Source of the DNA: Streptomyces sp. NBC_00554
GTDB taxonomy: Bacteria; Actinomycetota; Actinomycetes; Streptomycetales; Streptomycetaceae
Assembly: GCF_041431135.1 (NCBI RefSeq)
Contig: NZ_CP107799.1
Span: 1,984,001 to 2,048,000, forward strand
Reading direction: 5' to 3'
Length of the DNA stretch: 64,000 nucleotides
This document shows positions 52,232 through 61,209 of this stretch, one piece after another. How positions within the stretch are numbered: position 1 is the first letter of the stretch; every line of letters begins with the position of its first letter. The notes beneath the pieces are model-generated. The model worked only from the letters and a program-made list of their open reading frames with translations. It was not told where the DNA came from and did no database searches. The position numbers and the translations under genes were made by a program.

Positions 52232-53722
52232 ATGCATTTCCGAACCGCGTCACCGGCACCACGAACATACTCCCGCTGGGCGTCCCTGGTCGTGCTGTGC
52301 GCGGGCACGCTGATGACGATCCTGGACGGGAACATCGTCACGGTCGCGATGCCCGCGATCCAGAGCGACCTCGGCTTCTCGGGCCCTGGTCTCGCCTGGG
52401 TGGTCAACGCGTATCTGATTCCGTTCGGCGGACTGCTCCTGCTCGTGGGGCGGCTCGGTGATCTGGTGGGCCGCAAGCGGATGTTCGTCGCCGGGCTCGC
52501 CGTGTTCACCGCGGCGTCCGTGCTGTGCGGGGTCGCCACCAGCCAGGGCATGCTGGTCGCGGCCCGCGCGCTGCAGGGCGTCGGCGGGGCGATGACCTCG
52601 GCGGTCGTCCTCGGCATGCTGGTCGCTCTCTTCCCCGAGCCCCGCGAACAGGCCCGCGCGATCGCGGTGTTCAGCGCGGTCGGTGCGGCGGGCGGGGCGC
52701 TCGGCACCTTCCTCGGCGGGGCGCTGACGCAGGCGATCGGCTGGCACTGGATCTTCCTGATCAACCTGCCGATCGGGGTGGTGGCGCTGGTCGCCGCGCT
52801 GCGAATCCTCGCCCCCGATCAGGGGTTCGGCCTCGGCAAGGGCGCCGACTATCCCGGGGCGGCGCTGGTCACGGGCGCGCTGATGCTGACCGTGTACGCG
52901 ATCGTCGGCGCCGGTGAACGCGCGCTCGGCACCACGCTCACCCTCGCCGCCGTGTCGCTCGCCCTCTTCATCGGCTTCACCGTGCGGCAGGCGTGGGCCG
53001 CACGCCCCCTGCTGCGGCTGCGGCTCTTCCGCTCCCGTGCCCTGACGGGTGCGAACAGCGTCCAGATCCTCATGATCGCGGGAATGTACGGTTTCCAGTT
53101 CATCGGCGCGCTCTACCTCCAACGCGTCCTGGGCTACAGCGAGTTGCTCACCGGCACGGCGTTCCTGCCCGCGCCGATCGCGATCGGGGTGCTGATGCTG
53201 AGCCTGTCGGCGCGCACGATCGCCCGTTTCGGCCCGTACCGGGTGCTGCTCGCCGGGCTCGTCCTCATCACCGCGGGCATGGCCCTGTTGAGCCGGGCTC
53301 CGGCCGACGGCACGTACCTCGCCGACGTCCTGCCGCCGCTGCTTCTCCTCGCCGCCGGTTTCGCGGCCTCGATGCCCGCGGTCACCGGGCTCGCCATGTC
53401 GGGAGCCCGTGAGGAGGACGCGGGACTGGCCTCCGGGCTCTTCAACACCACGCAGGTGGTGGGCGGTTCACTGGGCCTCGCGGTCCTCACGACGCTGGCG
53501 GCGAGCCGGACGGAGCGGCTGCTCGGCGAGGGGGAGCGCCTGGTCGCGGCGACGGCTGACGGCTATCGGCTGGCGTTCAGCGTGGGCATGGGGATCACCG
53601 CGACCGCGTTGGTGCTGGCGGCGGTGCTGCTGAGGCCGGCGCGTGTCTCCTCCTCCGCGGCCAGGGAGGAGGAGGAGACACCCGGGGCCGGCCGTCAGTC
53701 CCGTGCGAAGGCCTCCCTGTGA
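52232..53722 (+). CDS. MFS drug transporter (DHA2/EmrB-like, 14 TM)
   Basis: 496 residues with about 14 hydrophobic segments. Motif A is GRLGDLVGRKRMFVAGL, motif C-like GWHWIFLINLPIGV, and the N-terminal region LVVLCAGTLMTILDGNIVTV is typical of EmrB/QacA drug exporters. I chose the ATG at 52232 (MHFRTASPAPRTYS) with GAGG about 8 nt upstream; the ATG at 52208 lacks a ribosome site. It probably expels drugs or metabolites by proton exchange. The divergent HxlR gene suggests induction. Its last 28 bp overlap the 3' end of the convergent NmrA-like gene. Confidence 0.92.
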   Translation: MHFRTASPAPRTYSRWASLVVLCAGTLMTILDGNIVTVAMPAIQSDLGFSGPGLAWVVNAYLIPFGGLLLLVGRLGDLVGRKRMFVAGLAVFTAASVLCGVATSQGMLVAARALQGVGGAMTSAVVLGMLVALFPEPREQARAIAVFSAVGAAGGALGTFLGGALTQAIGWHWIFLINLPIGVVALVAALRILAPDQGFGLGKGADYPGAALVTGALMLTVYAIVGAGERALGTTLTLAAVSLALFIGFTVRQAWAARPLLRLRLFRSRALTGANSVQILMIAGMYGFQFIGALYLQRVLGYSELLTGTAFLPAPIAIGVLMLSLSARTIARFGPYRVLLAGLVLITAGMALLSRAPADGTYLADVLPPLLLLAAGFAASMPAVTGLAMSGAREEDAGLASGLFNTTQVVGGSLGLAVLTTLAASRTERLLGEGERLVAATADGYRLAFSVGMGITATALVLAAVLLRPARVSSSAAREEEETPGAGRQSRAKASL

Positions 53723-54549
53723 TCGCGCGCCCACTGGGCATAGGTACGCGGCTCACGGCCCAGTACCTGCCGTACGTCCTCGGTCAGCACGGCGTTCCCG
53801 CCCCTGCGGACGTACGCCGTGCCCGCCAGGACTCCTTCGGCGTAGGTCTCGGACATGCCGGCCTCGATGAACTGCTCGCGGAGCGCGTCCGGGGGTACGT
53901 CGACGGTGGCGACCGGGCCGCCGAGAACCTCGGAGAGGGCGGCGGCCTGGTCGGAGGTGGTGAGGAGCTCGGGTCCGGTCAGGGTGTAGGTGCGGCCGGT
54001 GTGCCCCGGCGCGAGCAACGCCTCGGCCGCGACCTCGGAGACGTCACGCGGGTCGATGACACCCTGTGTGCCCGCCCCGGTCATGTTGGGCACCGGGTTG
54101 CCGGAGTGGATCGCCTCCGCCCAGCTCAGCGTGTTGGAGGCGAACGACGAGGGACGCAGTACGGTCCACTCCAACTCGCTTGTCTGGACGGCCTGTTCGC
54201 CGCCGAGGTGCCAGTGGCCGACGGGGCCGAGGGCCGGGTCGCCGGTACCGATGGCGGAGAGTTTCACGACCCGGCGTACGCCCGCCGCCCGCGCCGCCGC
54301 GACCAGCGCCGCGTCGGCGTCCGCGTCGCCGGGGCCGAGGACGCCGACGGCGAAGAGGGCGGACACCCCGGACATGGCGGCCTCGACGGACGCGGGCTCG
54401 TGGTAGTCGCCGCGGACCACCTCGACCCCGGCCGGCACCCTTGCGCGGGTGGGGTCCCGGGTCAGCGCGCGGGCCTTCTCGCCGCGCGCCGCGAGTCGCC
54501 GCAGAAGTTCACTGCCGATGGTGCCCGTGGCACCGGTCACTAGGATCAT
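53695..54549 (-). CDS. NmrA/SDR-like NAD(P)-binding protein
   Basis: Atypical SDR of the NmrA/QOR2 type, 284 residues. It begins MILVTGATGTIGSELLRRLA with the GATGxxG cofactor motif, then VVRGDYHEPASVEAAMSGVS, VVKLSAIGTGDPALGPVGHW and a C-terminal QVLGREPRTYAQWARDHREA. It probably reduces quinones or senses NADPH; no substrate is known. ATG at 54547-54549; the GTG 9 bp upstream is an alternative. Its end overlaps the MFS gene by 28 bp on the opposite strand. It is divergent from the AraC regulator, its likely controller. Confidence 0.88.
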   Translation of the reverse strand: MILVTGATGTIGSELLRRLAARGEKARALTRDPTRARVPAGVEVVRGDYHEPASVEAAMSGVSALFAVGVLGPGDADADAALVAAARAAGVRRVVKLSAIGTGDPALGPVGHWHLGGEQAVQTSELEWTVLRPSSFASNTLSWAEAIHSGNPVPNMTGAGTQGVIDPRDVSEVAAEALLAPGHTGRTYTLTGPELLTTSDQAAALSEVLGGPVATVDVPPDALREQFIEAGMSETYAEGVLAGTAYVRRGGNAVLTEDVRQVLGREPRTYAQWARDHREAFARD

Positions 54550-54645
54550 GTCCCTCACCGTGCCGAGCCGGTGCGGCCGGCCGCTAGGAAATTCCGGCAC
54601 GGTTCCCGGGCCCGGCGGACGCTCCGGCGCGATTACGGTGGAGGA

Positions 54646-55479
54646 GTGACCACCACGGATGAGACGACGAAGCCCGGCGCGAGCGGTCTCACCGAGACGC
54701 GCCTGCCGCTGCCCGGGGTGCTCCGCCCCTGGTTCGTCGACGCCGCCTTCACATCCGTCGACGGCGAGCTGCGCGAACCGTTCACCCATGTCCCGGACGC
54801 GGTGACGAAGATGGTGGTGCGGGTCGAGGAGAACGGCCGCCGCGATGTCCTGGTCGTCGGACCGCGCACCCGCGCCTCGTACCACGCGAGCAAGCGGCTG
54901 GCCTCCTGCGTGCAGCTGCGCCTCGGTCCCGGCGCGGCCCGCCCGCTGCTCGGCGTACCGGCGGTCGATCTCGTCGGCAAGGTCGCACCGCTCGGCGACT
55001 TCCCCGGCGCCCACGCTCGCCAACTGGCCGACGAACTCCTCCCGTTGGACCCTGAGCGGGTTATGCCCCACCTGACGGAGACCCTGCCGGAACGGCTCAC
55101 CCCAGCCGACCCGGCACGTACGGAACTGCTACGCGCGGCGGTCGAGGCGATGTCGACGGACACGGGCCATCTACCCGTGGGCGTACGGGAGTTGGCCGGA
55201 CACCTCGCCGTCAGCGAACGCCAGTTGCGCAACCTCTTCGCGGACGGTGTCGGCGTCTCCCCCAAGCACTACGCCCGCATCGCCCGCGTACGGCACATCC
55301 TCACGCACGCGCACAGCGCGCCGGAGACCCCCTGGGCCCAACTGGCCACCGCCACCGGGTACTACGACCAGTCGCACATGGCCGCCGACTTCCGCACCCT
55401 GATGGGCGTCCCGCCCACCTCATTCTTCACCGGCCGCCTCCCCGAGGCCCAGCCCTGCCAGGCCTACCGCCGCGCCTGA
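54646..55479 (+). CDS. AraC-family transcriptional regulator
   Basis: 277 residues, GTG at 54646 with GGTGGAGG immediately upstream (short spacing). The N-terminal half (VFVDAAFTS-like WFVDAAFTSVDGELRE) resembles the DUF6597/AraC ligand domain. The C-terminal AraC HTH (about 165-265) reads VGVRELAGHLAVSERQLRNL and WAQLATATGYYDQSHMAADF. It probably controls the divergent NmrA-like gene across 96 bp. The ligand is unknown. No clear palindrome was found in the gap. Confidence 0.88.
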   Translation: MTTTDETTKPGASGLTETRLPLPGVLRPWFVDAAFTSVDGELREPFTHVPDAVTKMVVRVEENGRRDVLVVGPRTRASYHASKRLASCVQLRLGPGAARPLLGVPAVDLVGKVAPLGDFPGAHARQLADELLPLDPERVMPHLTETLPERLTPADPARTELLRAAVEAMSTDTGHLPVGVRELAGHLAVSERQLRNLFADGVGVSPKHYARIARVRHILTHAHSAPETPWAQLATATGYYDQSHMAADFRTLMGVPPTSFFTGRLPEAQPCQAYRRA

Positions 55480-55524
55480 AATCCAGGTGCGACACGTCGC
55501 TGCCCGCTGCCATGCTCCGACATC

Positions 55525-56136
55525 ATGGCCACCCGCAGAATCAAGCCAAGTCTCTACATCTCCGTGGACATCGAAGCGGACGGTCCGATCCCGGGCCCCT
55601 ACTCGATGCTGAGCTTCGGCGCGGCCGTGGCCGGTCGCCAGGACGCCGACGGTTTCACCGCGGCCGACCCGGAGGAGCGGACCTTCTACCGTGAACTCCG
55701 GCCGATCGGCGAGGAGTTCGTTCCCGAGGCGCTGGCCGTGAGCGGACTCGACCGTGAGCGCCTGGTGCGTGAGGGGGCCGAACCGGGCGTGGCGCTCGCC
55801 GAGTTCAGCGAGTGGGTGCGCCAGGTCTCGGTCGGGGCGCAGCCCGTGATGTGCGGCTACCCGGCGATGTACGACTGGACGTTCCTGTACTGGTATCTGA
55901 TCCGCTTCACCGGGGCGAGCCCCTTCGGGCACTCCGGCTGCCTCGACATGAAGACGCTCTACGCGACGAAGGCCGCCCTCCCGCTGCGTGCGGTCGCCAA
56001 GGGCACCATGCCGCGTGACCTGCTGTCCCGCCGGCGGCATACGCACCACGCTCTCGACGACGCGGTCGAGCAGGCCGAGCTGCTTGCGAACCTGATGGCG
56101 TGGCAAGGGCCCGCGTCGGCACGCCTGCCCGAATGA
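55525..56136 (+). CDS. 3'-5' exonuclease, DEDD type
   Basis: 203 residues. The N-terminal metal motif is LYISVDIEADGPIPGPYSML (the DIEADG acids), a middle Asp occurs in MYDWTFLYWYLIRF, and the C-terminal HTHHALDDAVEQAELL gives the DEDDh His and Asp. It is a small exonuclease domain of unknown substrate, with similarity to oligoribonuclease/RNase T type proteins. ATG at 55525. It stands between the AraC gene (45 bp) and the chitosanase gene (107 bp). Cytoplasmic. Confidence 0.85.
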   Translation: MATRRIKPSLYISVDIEADGPIPGPYSMLSFGAAVAGRQDADGFTAADPEERTFYRELRPIGEEFVPEALAVSGLDRERLVREGAEPGVALAEFSEWVRQVSVGAQPVMCGYPAMYDWTFLYWYLIRFTGASPFGHSGCLDMKTLYATKAALPLRAVAKGTMPRDLLSRRRHTHHALDDAVEQAELLANLMAWQGPASARLPE

Positions 56137-56185
56137 ACTAGTGGTTCCCAGCTCCTCCCTGACGGGTATACGTCACTCGCATTCT

Positions 56186-56208
56186 CTGGTAGGAAACTTT
56201 CCTAACAG
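56186..56208. promoter_or_regulatory. CsnR-type operator of the chitosanase gene
   Basis: Perfect 15-bp palindrome TAGGAAA-C-TTTCCTA (56190-56204) extended by CTG...CAG to 23 bp with one mismatch. It strongly resembles the CsnR box described for Streptomyces chitosanase genes, bound by a ROK-family repressor and released by chitosan oligomers. It ends 35 bp before the chosen start. Confidence 0.75.
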
Positions 56209-56243
56209 TACGCGTGAACGACAACTCCCCCTTCGGAGGTACC

Positions 56244-57059
56244 GTGCACACCCCCCACATACGCACGTCACGCCGCACGCTGCTCGCGGTGATCGGAGCC
56301 TCTCTGGTGACAGGCCCGCTCATCGCGACCCAGTCCGCGACCGCCGCGGCGACCGGTCTGGACGACCCGGCGAAGAAGGAGATCGCCATGAAGCTGGTGT
56401 CCAGCGCGGAGAACTCCTCGCTGGACTGGAAGGCGCAGTACGGGTACATCGAGGACATCGGCGACGGGCGCGGCTACACCGCCGGGATCATCGGCTTCTG
56501 CTCGGGCACCGGCGACATGCTCGACCTCGTCGAGCTGTACGCGCAGCGCAAGCCCGGCAACGTACTCGCGAAATACCTGCCCGCCCTGCGCAACGTGGAC
56601 GGCAGCGATTCGCACGACGGCCTGGACCCCGGCTTCCCCGGGGACTGGCGCAGGGCGGCCCAGGACTCGGCGTTCCAGCAGGCCCAGAACGACGAGCGCG
56701 ACCGCGTCTACTTCAACCCTGCCGTCGGGCAGGGCAAGGCCGACGGCATAGGCGTCCTCGGCCAGTTCGCCTACTACGACGCCATCGTGATGCACGGCAA
56801 CGGCGGCGACAGCACCAGCTTCGGCAGCATCCGCAGGCGGGCCCTGTCCAGTGCCCGGCCGCCTTCCCAGGGTGGCAACGAGGTGACGTATCTCAACGCG
56901 TTCCTCGACGCGCGCGTCTGGGCGATGAAGCAGGAGGAGGCGCACGAGGACACCAGCCGGGTCGACACCGCGCAGCGGGTCTTCCTGCGGAACCGGAACC
57001 TGAACCTGAATCCGCCGCTGGACTGGCAGGTGTACGGGGACAGTTACCACATCGGCTGA
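56244..57059 (+). CDS. csn: Chitosanase, GH46 family
   Basis: Secreted endo-chitosanase, about 271 residues. Signal peptide VHTPHIRTSRRTLLAVIGAS with a twin arginine and hydrophobic core, ending SATAAAT. The catalytic pair is in KLVSSAENSSLDW (Glu) and YIEDIGDGRGYTAGIIGFCS (Asp), as Glu22/Asp40 of the N174 enzyme. It cleaves chitosan outside the cell. I chose the GTG at 56244-56246, with GGAGG 4 nt upstream; the GTG at 56214 would add ten residues before the signal. The CsnR-type palindrome upstream implies repression by a ROK-family protein encoded elsewhere. Length and motifs are normal. Confidence 0.93.
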   Translation: MHTPHIRTSRRTLLAVIGASLVTGPLIATQSATAAATGLDDPAKKEIAMKLVSSAENSSLDWKAQYGYIEDIGDGRGYTAGIIGFCSGTGDMLDLVELYAQRKPGNVLAKYLPALRNVDGSDSHDGLDPGFPGDWRRAAQDSAFQQAQNDERDRVYFNPAVGQGKADGIGVLGQFAYYDAIVMHGNGGDSTSFGSIRRRALSSARPPSQGGNEVTYLNAFLDARVWAMKQEEAHEDTSRVDTAQRVFLRNRNLNLNPPLDWQVYGDSYHIG

Positions 57060-57142
57060 CCCTGGCCGGGAGTACGGCGGAGGGCGCGACACCCCCGGGT
57101 GCCGCGCCCTCCGTATGCCCGAGGCGCAAGTGAGCTGAGACG

Positions 57143-58516
57143 TCAGTGGGCCGGGACCGCCTTGAGGTCCTCGCCCGCCTCCATGGGGTGGGTCACGTCG
57201 TCCGCGTCCTGTCCCTTGCCCAGGTGGTTGAAGACGAGGTTGAGGAGCACGGCCGCCACGCACCCGGTCGAGATCCCCGAGTCCAGGACGATCTTCGCCG
57301 TCTCCGGGAAGGCGTGGTAGAACTCCGGCGCCGTGATCGGGATGATGCCGACGGCCAGCGACACGGCGACGATCAGGACGTTGTTGTCCTTCTCCAGGCC
57401 CGCTCGTACGAGGGTCTGGATGCCGCTGGCCGCGACCGAGCCGAAGAGGACGACGCCCGCGCCGCCGAGAACGGGACGCGGTACGACGGCGATCAGCGAG
57501 GCGGCCATGGGGCACAGGCCCATCAGTACGAGGAAACCGCCGCCGGTGGCGACGACGTACCGGCTGCGGATCCTGGTCATCGCGACCAGGCCGATGTTCT
57601 GCGCGAAGGCGCTGCACATGAAGCCGTTGAAGAGCGGGCTGATCGCCGAGCCGAGGGTGTCGGCGCGCAGGCCCGCCGCGATGGTCTTCTCGTCGGCCGG
57701 GCGCTCGACGATCTCGCCCAACGCCAGCATGTCCGCGGTCGATTCGGTCATCGAGACCACCATGACCACGATCATCGAGACGATCGCGGCGACCTGGAAC
57801 TGCGGGGCGCCGAAGTGGAACGGCGTCGGGAAGCCGACGATGTCCGCGTCGGCCACCGGGCTGAAGTCCGTGACGCCGAACGGGATCGCGACGAGGGTGC
57901 CGATGACGAGGCCGAGCAGCACGGCGATCTGCTTGACGAAGCCGCGGGTGAAGCGGCGCAGGAGCAGCACGATGACGAGGGTGGCGGCGGCCAGGCCCAG
58001 GTAGGTCGTCGAACCGTAGTCGTCCGCCGCGGGGTTGGGCCCCTGCGCCCAGCCGAAGGCGACCGGAAGGAGCGAGACGCCGATCAGCGTGATGACGGTG
58101 CCGGTGACGACGGGTGGGAAGAAGCGGACCGCCTTGCTGAAGAAGGGGGCGGCTATGAATCCGAGGACGCCCGCGACGATGACCGCGCCGAAGATGACCG
58201 GCAGGGCGTCGCTCTTGTCCTCGGTGGAGGCGACGACCGCGGTCATGGGCGCGACGCCGGCGAAGGTGACGCCGTTGACGAACGGAAGCCTGGCGCCGAT
58301 CTTCCAGATGCCGATCGTCTGGAGGAAGGTGGCGAGGCCCGCGGTGAAGAGGCAGGCACCGGTGAGGAAGGTGAGTTCGGTGCCGGAGAGGCCGATGGCC
58401 GCCCCGACGATCAGCGGCGGGGCGACGACTCCCGCGTACATGGCGGCCACGTGTTGCAGACCCGTGGTGGCCATCTTGAGTGCGGGGAGTTTCTCGTCAA
58501 CGGGGTGGGCGGTCAC
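57143..58516 (-). CDS. NCS2-family xanthine/uracil-type purine permease
   Basis: Nucleobase:cation symporter, 457 residues with 12-14 membrane segments. The family signature is AFAQNIGLVAMTRIRSRYVV, preceded by VVMVVSMTESTADMLALGEI with the substrate-binding Glu. It should import xanthine, urate or a related purine. GTG/ATG start at 58514-58516 (MTAHPVDEKLPALK). The gene follows the 8-oxoguanine deaminase gene by 225 bp on the same strand; two hairpins lie in that gap. It would supply the downstream deaminase and urate oxidase. Confidence 0.92.
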   Translation of the reverse strand: MTAHPVDEKLPALKMATTGLQHVAAMYAGVVAPPLIVGAAIGLSGTELTFLTGACLFTAGLATFLQTIGIWKIGARLPFVNGVTFAGVAPMTAVVASTEDKSDALPVIFGAVIVAGVLGFIAAPFFSKAVRFFPPVVTGTVITLIGVSLLPVAFGWAQGPNPAADDYGSTTYLGLAAATLVIVLLLRRFTRGFVKQIAVLLGLVIGTLVAIPFGVTDFSPVADADIVGFPTPFHFGAPQFQVAAIVSMIVVMVVSMTESTADMLALGEIVERPADEKTIAAGLRADTLGSAISPLFNGFMCSAFAQNIGLVAMTRIRSRYVVATGGGFLVLMGLCPMAASLIAVVPRPVLGGAGVVLFGSVAASGIQTLVRAGLEKDNNVLIVAVSLAVGIIPITAPEFYHAFPETAKIVLDSGISTGCVAAVLLNLVFNHLGKGQDADDVTHPMEAGEDLKAVPAH

Positions 58517-58674
58517 GGTGGTTCCTCCGGGTCAGCTAACACGTCGGCTCTGACGTGGGTTTCATGGAGGTGGTGCGCGGTCGTGCGGGACCGGGGGGAC
58601 GGATCGCCTCAAAAAGGGCAACAGTGACCGTCCCGGGACGCACACGTCCGTGCACGCCCCGGAAACGGCCGCCA

Positions 58675-58727
58675 TGGACCCCGCTCGGGTCCACGGCTAC
58701 CGGTCGAGGGCCGTCCCCCTCGACCGG
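58675..58727 (-). terminator. Tandem hairpins after the 8-oxoguanine deaminase gene
   Basis: CCGGTCGAGGG/CCCTCGACCGG (58700-58727, 11-bp stem, 6-nt loop) lies 14 bp past the deaminase stop, and TGGACCC/GGGTCCA (58675-58693) follows. Likely transcription terminator or processing site before the permease gene. Confidence 0.65.
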
Positions 58728-58741
58728 AGATCTTCAACCGG

Positions 58742-60118
58742 TCAGCCCTGTGCGGCGATCCGCGCGAGTCGCTGGGCCTCTTCCCGCGTGGAGCGGGCGA
58801 TCGCGTCCTCGTCGACGTGCAACAGGCGGTTGTCCTCGACGATCTGGCGGCCGTTCACGAACGACGCCGTGACCGGGGCCGCCGCGCCGAAGACCAGTGC
58901 GGTCACCGGGTCGGCGATCGAGGCGTGGGCCAGGGTGTCGAGCTTCCACAGCACGAGGTCGGCGAGCTTGCCCGCCTCAAGGGAGCCGATCTCCGCGGCC
59001 CTGCCGAGGACTTGGGCGCCGCCGTAGGTGCCCAGGCGCAGCGCCTGACGGGCGTTGAGGGCGGCCTCGCGGTGGGCACCGAGGCGGTTGATGAGGAGCG
59101 CGTTGCGCAGTTCGGTGTGGAGTTCGCCGGACTCGTTGGAGGCGGTGCCGTCGACGCCGAGGCCGACCGGGACACCGGCCGCGAGCATGTCGGGGACACG
59201 CGCGATCCCGGCGGCCAGACGGGCGTTGGAGGACGGGCAGTGGGCGACACCGGTCTTCGTACGGGCGAAGGCGGCGATGTCGGAGTCGTTCATGTGGACG
59301 CAGTGCGCCATCCACACGTCCTCGCCGAGCCAGCCCGTCGACTCGAAGTAGTCGGTCGGGCCCATGCCGAACAGTTCCTTGCAGAACTGCTCCTCCTCCA
59401 CGGTCTCCGAGCCGTGCGTGTGCAGCCGTACGCCCTTGCGGCGGGCCAACTCGGCGCCCTGCCGCATCAGTTCGGTGGACACGGAGAAGGGTGAGCAGGG
59501 CGCGACGGCGATCTGCGTCATCGCGCCGAAGGAGGCGTCGTGGTGCTCGTCGACGGTCGCCTCGGTGGCGGCGAGCGCCCCTTCGAGGGTCTCGACGGCG
59601 AAGTCCGGCGGCAGTCCGCCGTCCTTCTCGCTGCGGTCCATGGAGCCGCGGGCGAGGGTGAAGCGGACGCCCGTCTCGCGCGCGGCCCGGATGATCGAGC
59701 CGGACAGGTCGCCGGAGCCCTTGGGGAAGACGTAGTGGTGGTCCATGGCGGTGGTGACACCGCCGCGGGCCAGCATGGCGAGGGAGCCCTGCGCCGCCGC
59801 GTACGTCATCTGCTCGTCGATGCGCGCCCAGGTCGGGTAGAGCGCGACGAGCCAGTTGAAGAGGTTGTGGTCCGTGGCGAGGCCCCGGGTGATCCACTGG
59901 TAGAAGTGGTGGTGGGTGTTGACCAGGCCGGGGGTGGCCAGGTGTCCGGTGCCGTCGATGCGGCGGACCACGTTCTCCAGGTTCTCGGGGGCCTTTCCGG
60001 CGCCCACCGACTCGATCTTGTTGTCGGCGACGACGATGTGGCCCGAGGTGTACTCGGTGTCACCCGCGTCCACGGTCGCGATGGAACAGTTCTCGATCAC
60101 GATGCGCGAAGCTGCCAC
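58742..60118 (-). CDS. 8-oxoguanine deaminase
   Basis: Zinc amidohydrolase, 458 residues, of the 8-oxoguanine deaminase/TrzN-like group. Metal motif LVNTHHHFYQWITRGLATDH, then HCVHMNDSDIAAFARTKTGV, HCPSSNARLAAG and GLGVDGTASNESGEL. It converts 8-oxoguanine to urate, which the adjacent urate oxidase then uses. ATG at 60116-60118. It is 162 bp downstream of urate oxidase on the same strand. The family includes s-triazine and other deaminases, so the exact substrate is inferred from context and motif. Confidence 0.88.
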   Translation of the reverse strand: MAASRIVIENCSIATVDAGDTEYTSGHIVVADNKIESVGAGKAPENLENVVRRIDGTGHLATPGLVNTHHHFYQWITRGLATDHNLFNWLVALYPTWARIDEQMTYAAAQGSLAMLARGGVTTAMDHHYVFPKGSGDLSGSIIRAARETGVRFTLARGSMDRSEKDGGLPPDFAVETLEGALAATEATVDEHHDASFGAMTQIAVAPCSPFSVSTELMRQGAELARRKGVRLHTHGSETVEEEQFCKELFGMGPTDYFESTGWLGEDVWMAHCVHMNDSDIAAFARTKTGVAHCPSSNARLAAGIARVPDMLAAGVPVGLGVDGTASNESGELHTELRNALLINRLGAHREAALNARQALRLGTYGGAQVLGRAAEIGSLEAGKLADLVLWKLDTLAHASIADPVTALVFGAAAPVTASFVNGRQIVEDNRLLHVDEDAIARSTREEAQRLARIAAQG

Positions 60119-60146
60119 GGCGGTTCCTCGTTCTTCCCATTGGCGG

Positions 60147-60185
60147 ACGGACCCGGGGGTCGAGCGGGGTGACGACCGGGTCCGT
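60147..60185 (-). other. Stem-loop between urate oxidase and deaminase genes
   Basis: ACGGACCCGG (60147-60156) pairs perfectly with CCGGGTCCGT (60176-60185) around a 19-nt loop. It lies in the 162-bp gap and could partly terminate the urate oxidase transcript or act as an RNA element ahead of the deaminase gene. Confidence 0.45.
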
Positions 60186-60280
60186 GGTGCTGTTGTTGCG
60201 CAGATGCCCCCGCTCTCCCCTGGGATCTTGACGCCGGCGCACGCGTCGGGGCTGGAGCAGCAGGGCCGCTGGATGCGGTC

Positions 60281-61204
60281 CTACAGGTTGGTGAGGTCCA
60301 CCGGGATCTTCGGCTCGACTCCGTCGCGCAGGACGGTGGCCTCGATGAGGCCGTACGGGCGGTCGGCCGCGAAGTAGACCTCATTGTCGTTCTCGAGCCC
60401 GAACGGCTTGAGATCCACCAGGAAGTGGTGCTTGTTCGGGAGCGAGAAGCGGACCTCGTCGATCTCACTGCGGTTGTTGATGATCCGCGAGCCCATTTGG
60501 TACAGGGTCTGTTGGAGGGAGAGCGAGTACGTCTCCGCGAAGGCCTGGAGCATGTGCTTCCTGACCTGGTCGTAGGACTTCTCCCAGTTGGGCATCTTCT
60601 GCTCGTCGCCGGACCAGTTGAAGCGCCAGCGGGCGGAGACCTGGGTGGCCAGGATGCGGTCGTAGGCCTCGGGGAGCGTCGTGTACTTGTCCTTGACGTA
60701 GCCCCAGAACTCGGAGTTCGTCGAGTTCATCACCACGAGGTCCTTCAGCCCGGAGATGATCTCCCACGACGAACCGTCATAGGTGATCTGGGTGACCCGG
60801 GTCTCCTGGCCCTTGCGGACGAAGGAGTGCTTGACCTCGTCGGCGCCGATGAACTTCGAGTTGGCGTCCGAGGTCTCGATGCGCTCCCAGGAGTACTCCT
60901 CGATCCGGATGCGCGCCGTCTTGATCGGCTCCTGGCTCGTCACGAAGTGCCGGGCCAGGTGGATGCCGAACTGTTCGGCGGACTCGATGCCGTGCTCCTT
61001 GGCGAAGGCGTACACCGTGTTCTTGGTGGTGTCCGTAGGCAGGACGTTCGCGTTGGAGCCCGAGAGGTGGACCTCCTGCATGTCGCCGCTCAGCGCGACC
61101 GACACGTTCAGGTCCTTGATGTGGTGCGTGTCGCCGTCGCGGGTGATCTTGACGACGCGGTTCTCGGCCTTGCCGTACTGGTTCTGTCCCAGAATCGTGG
61201 GCAT
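60281..61204 (-). CDS. uox: Urate oxidase (uricase)
   Basis: Oxidises urate to 5-hydroxyisourate with O2; 307 residues, usual length, no cofactor. Start ATG at 61202-61204 (MPTILGQNQYGKAENRVVKI). Landmarks: TDTTKNTVYAFAKEHGIESA, the LVVMNSTNSEFWGYVKDKYT substrate region, and the C-terminal FSLPNKHHFLVDLKPFGL. The open frame continues upstream to 61615, but that part overlaps the HIU hydrolase gene. It is 5 bp from that gene, in the order uraD-uraH-uox, so the three enzymes acting consecutively are one operon. Confidence 0.96.
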   Translation of the reverse strand: MPTILGQNQYGKAENRVVKITRDGDTHHIKDLNVSVALSGDMQEVHLSGSNANVLPTDTTKNTVYAFAKEHGIESAEQFGIHLARHFVTSQEPIKTARIRIEEYSWERIETSDANSKFIGADEVKHSFVRKGQETRVTQITYDGSSWEIISGLKDLVVMNSTNSEFWGYVKDKYTTLPEAYDRILATQVSARWRFNWSGDEQKMPNWEKSYDQVRKHMLQAFAETYSLSLQQTLYQMGSRIINNRSEIDEVRFSLPNKHHFLVDLKPFGLENDNEVYFAADRPYGLIEATVLRDGVEPKIPVDLTNL

Positions 61205-61209
61205 GTCTG

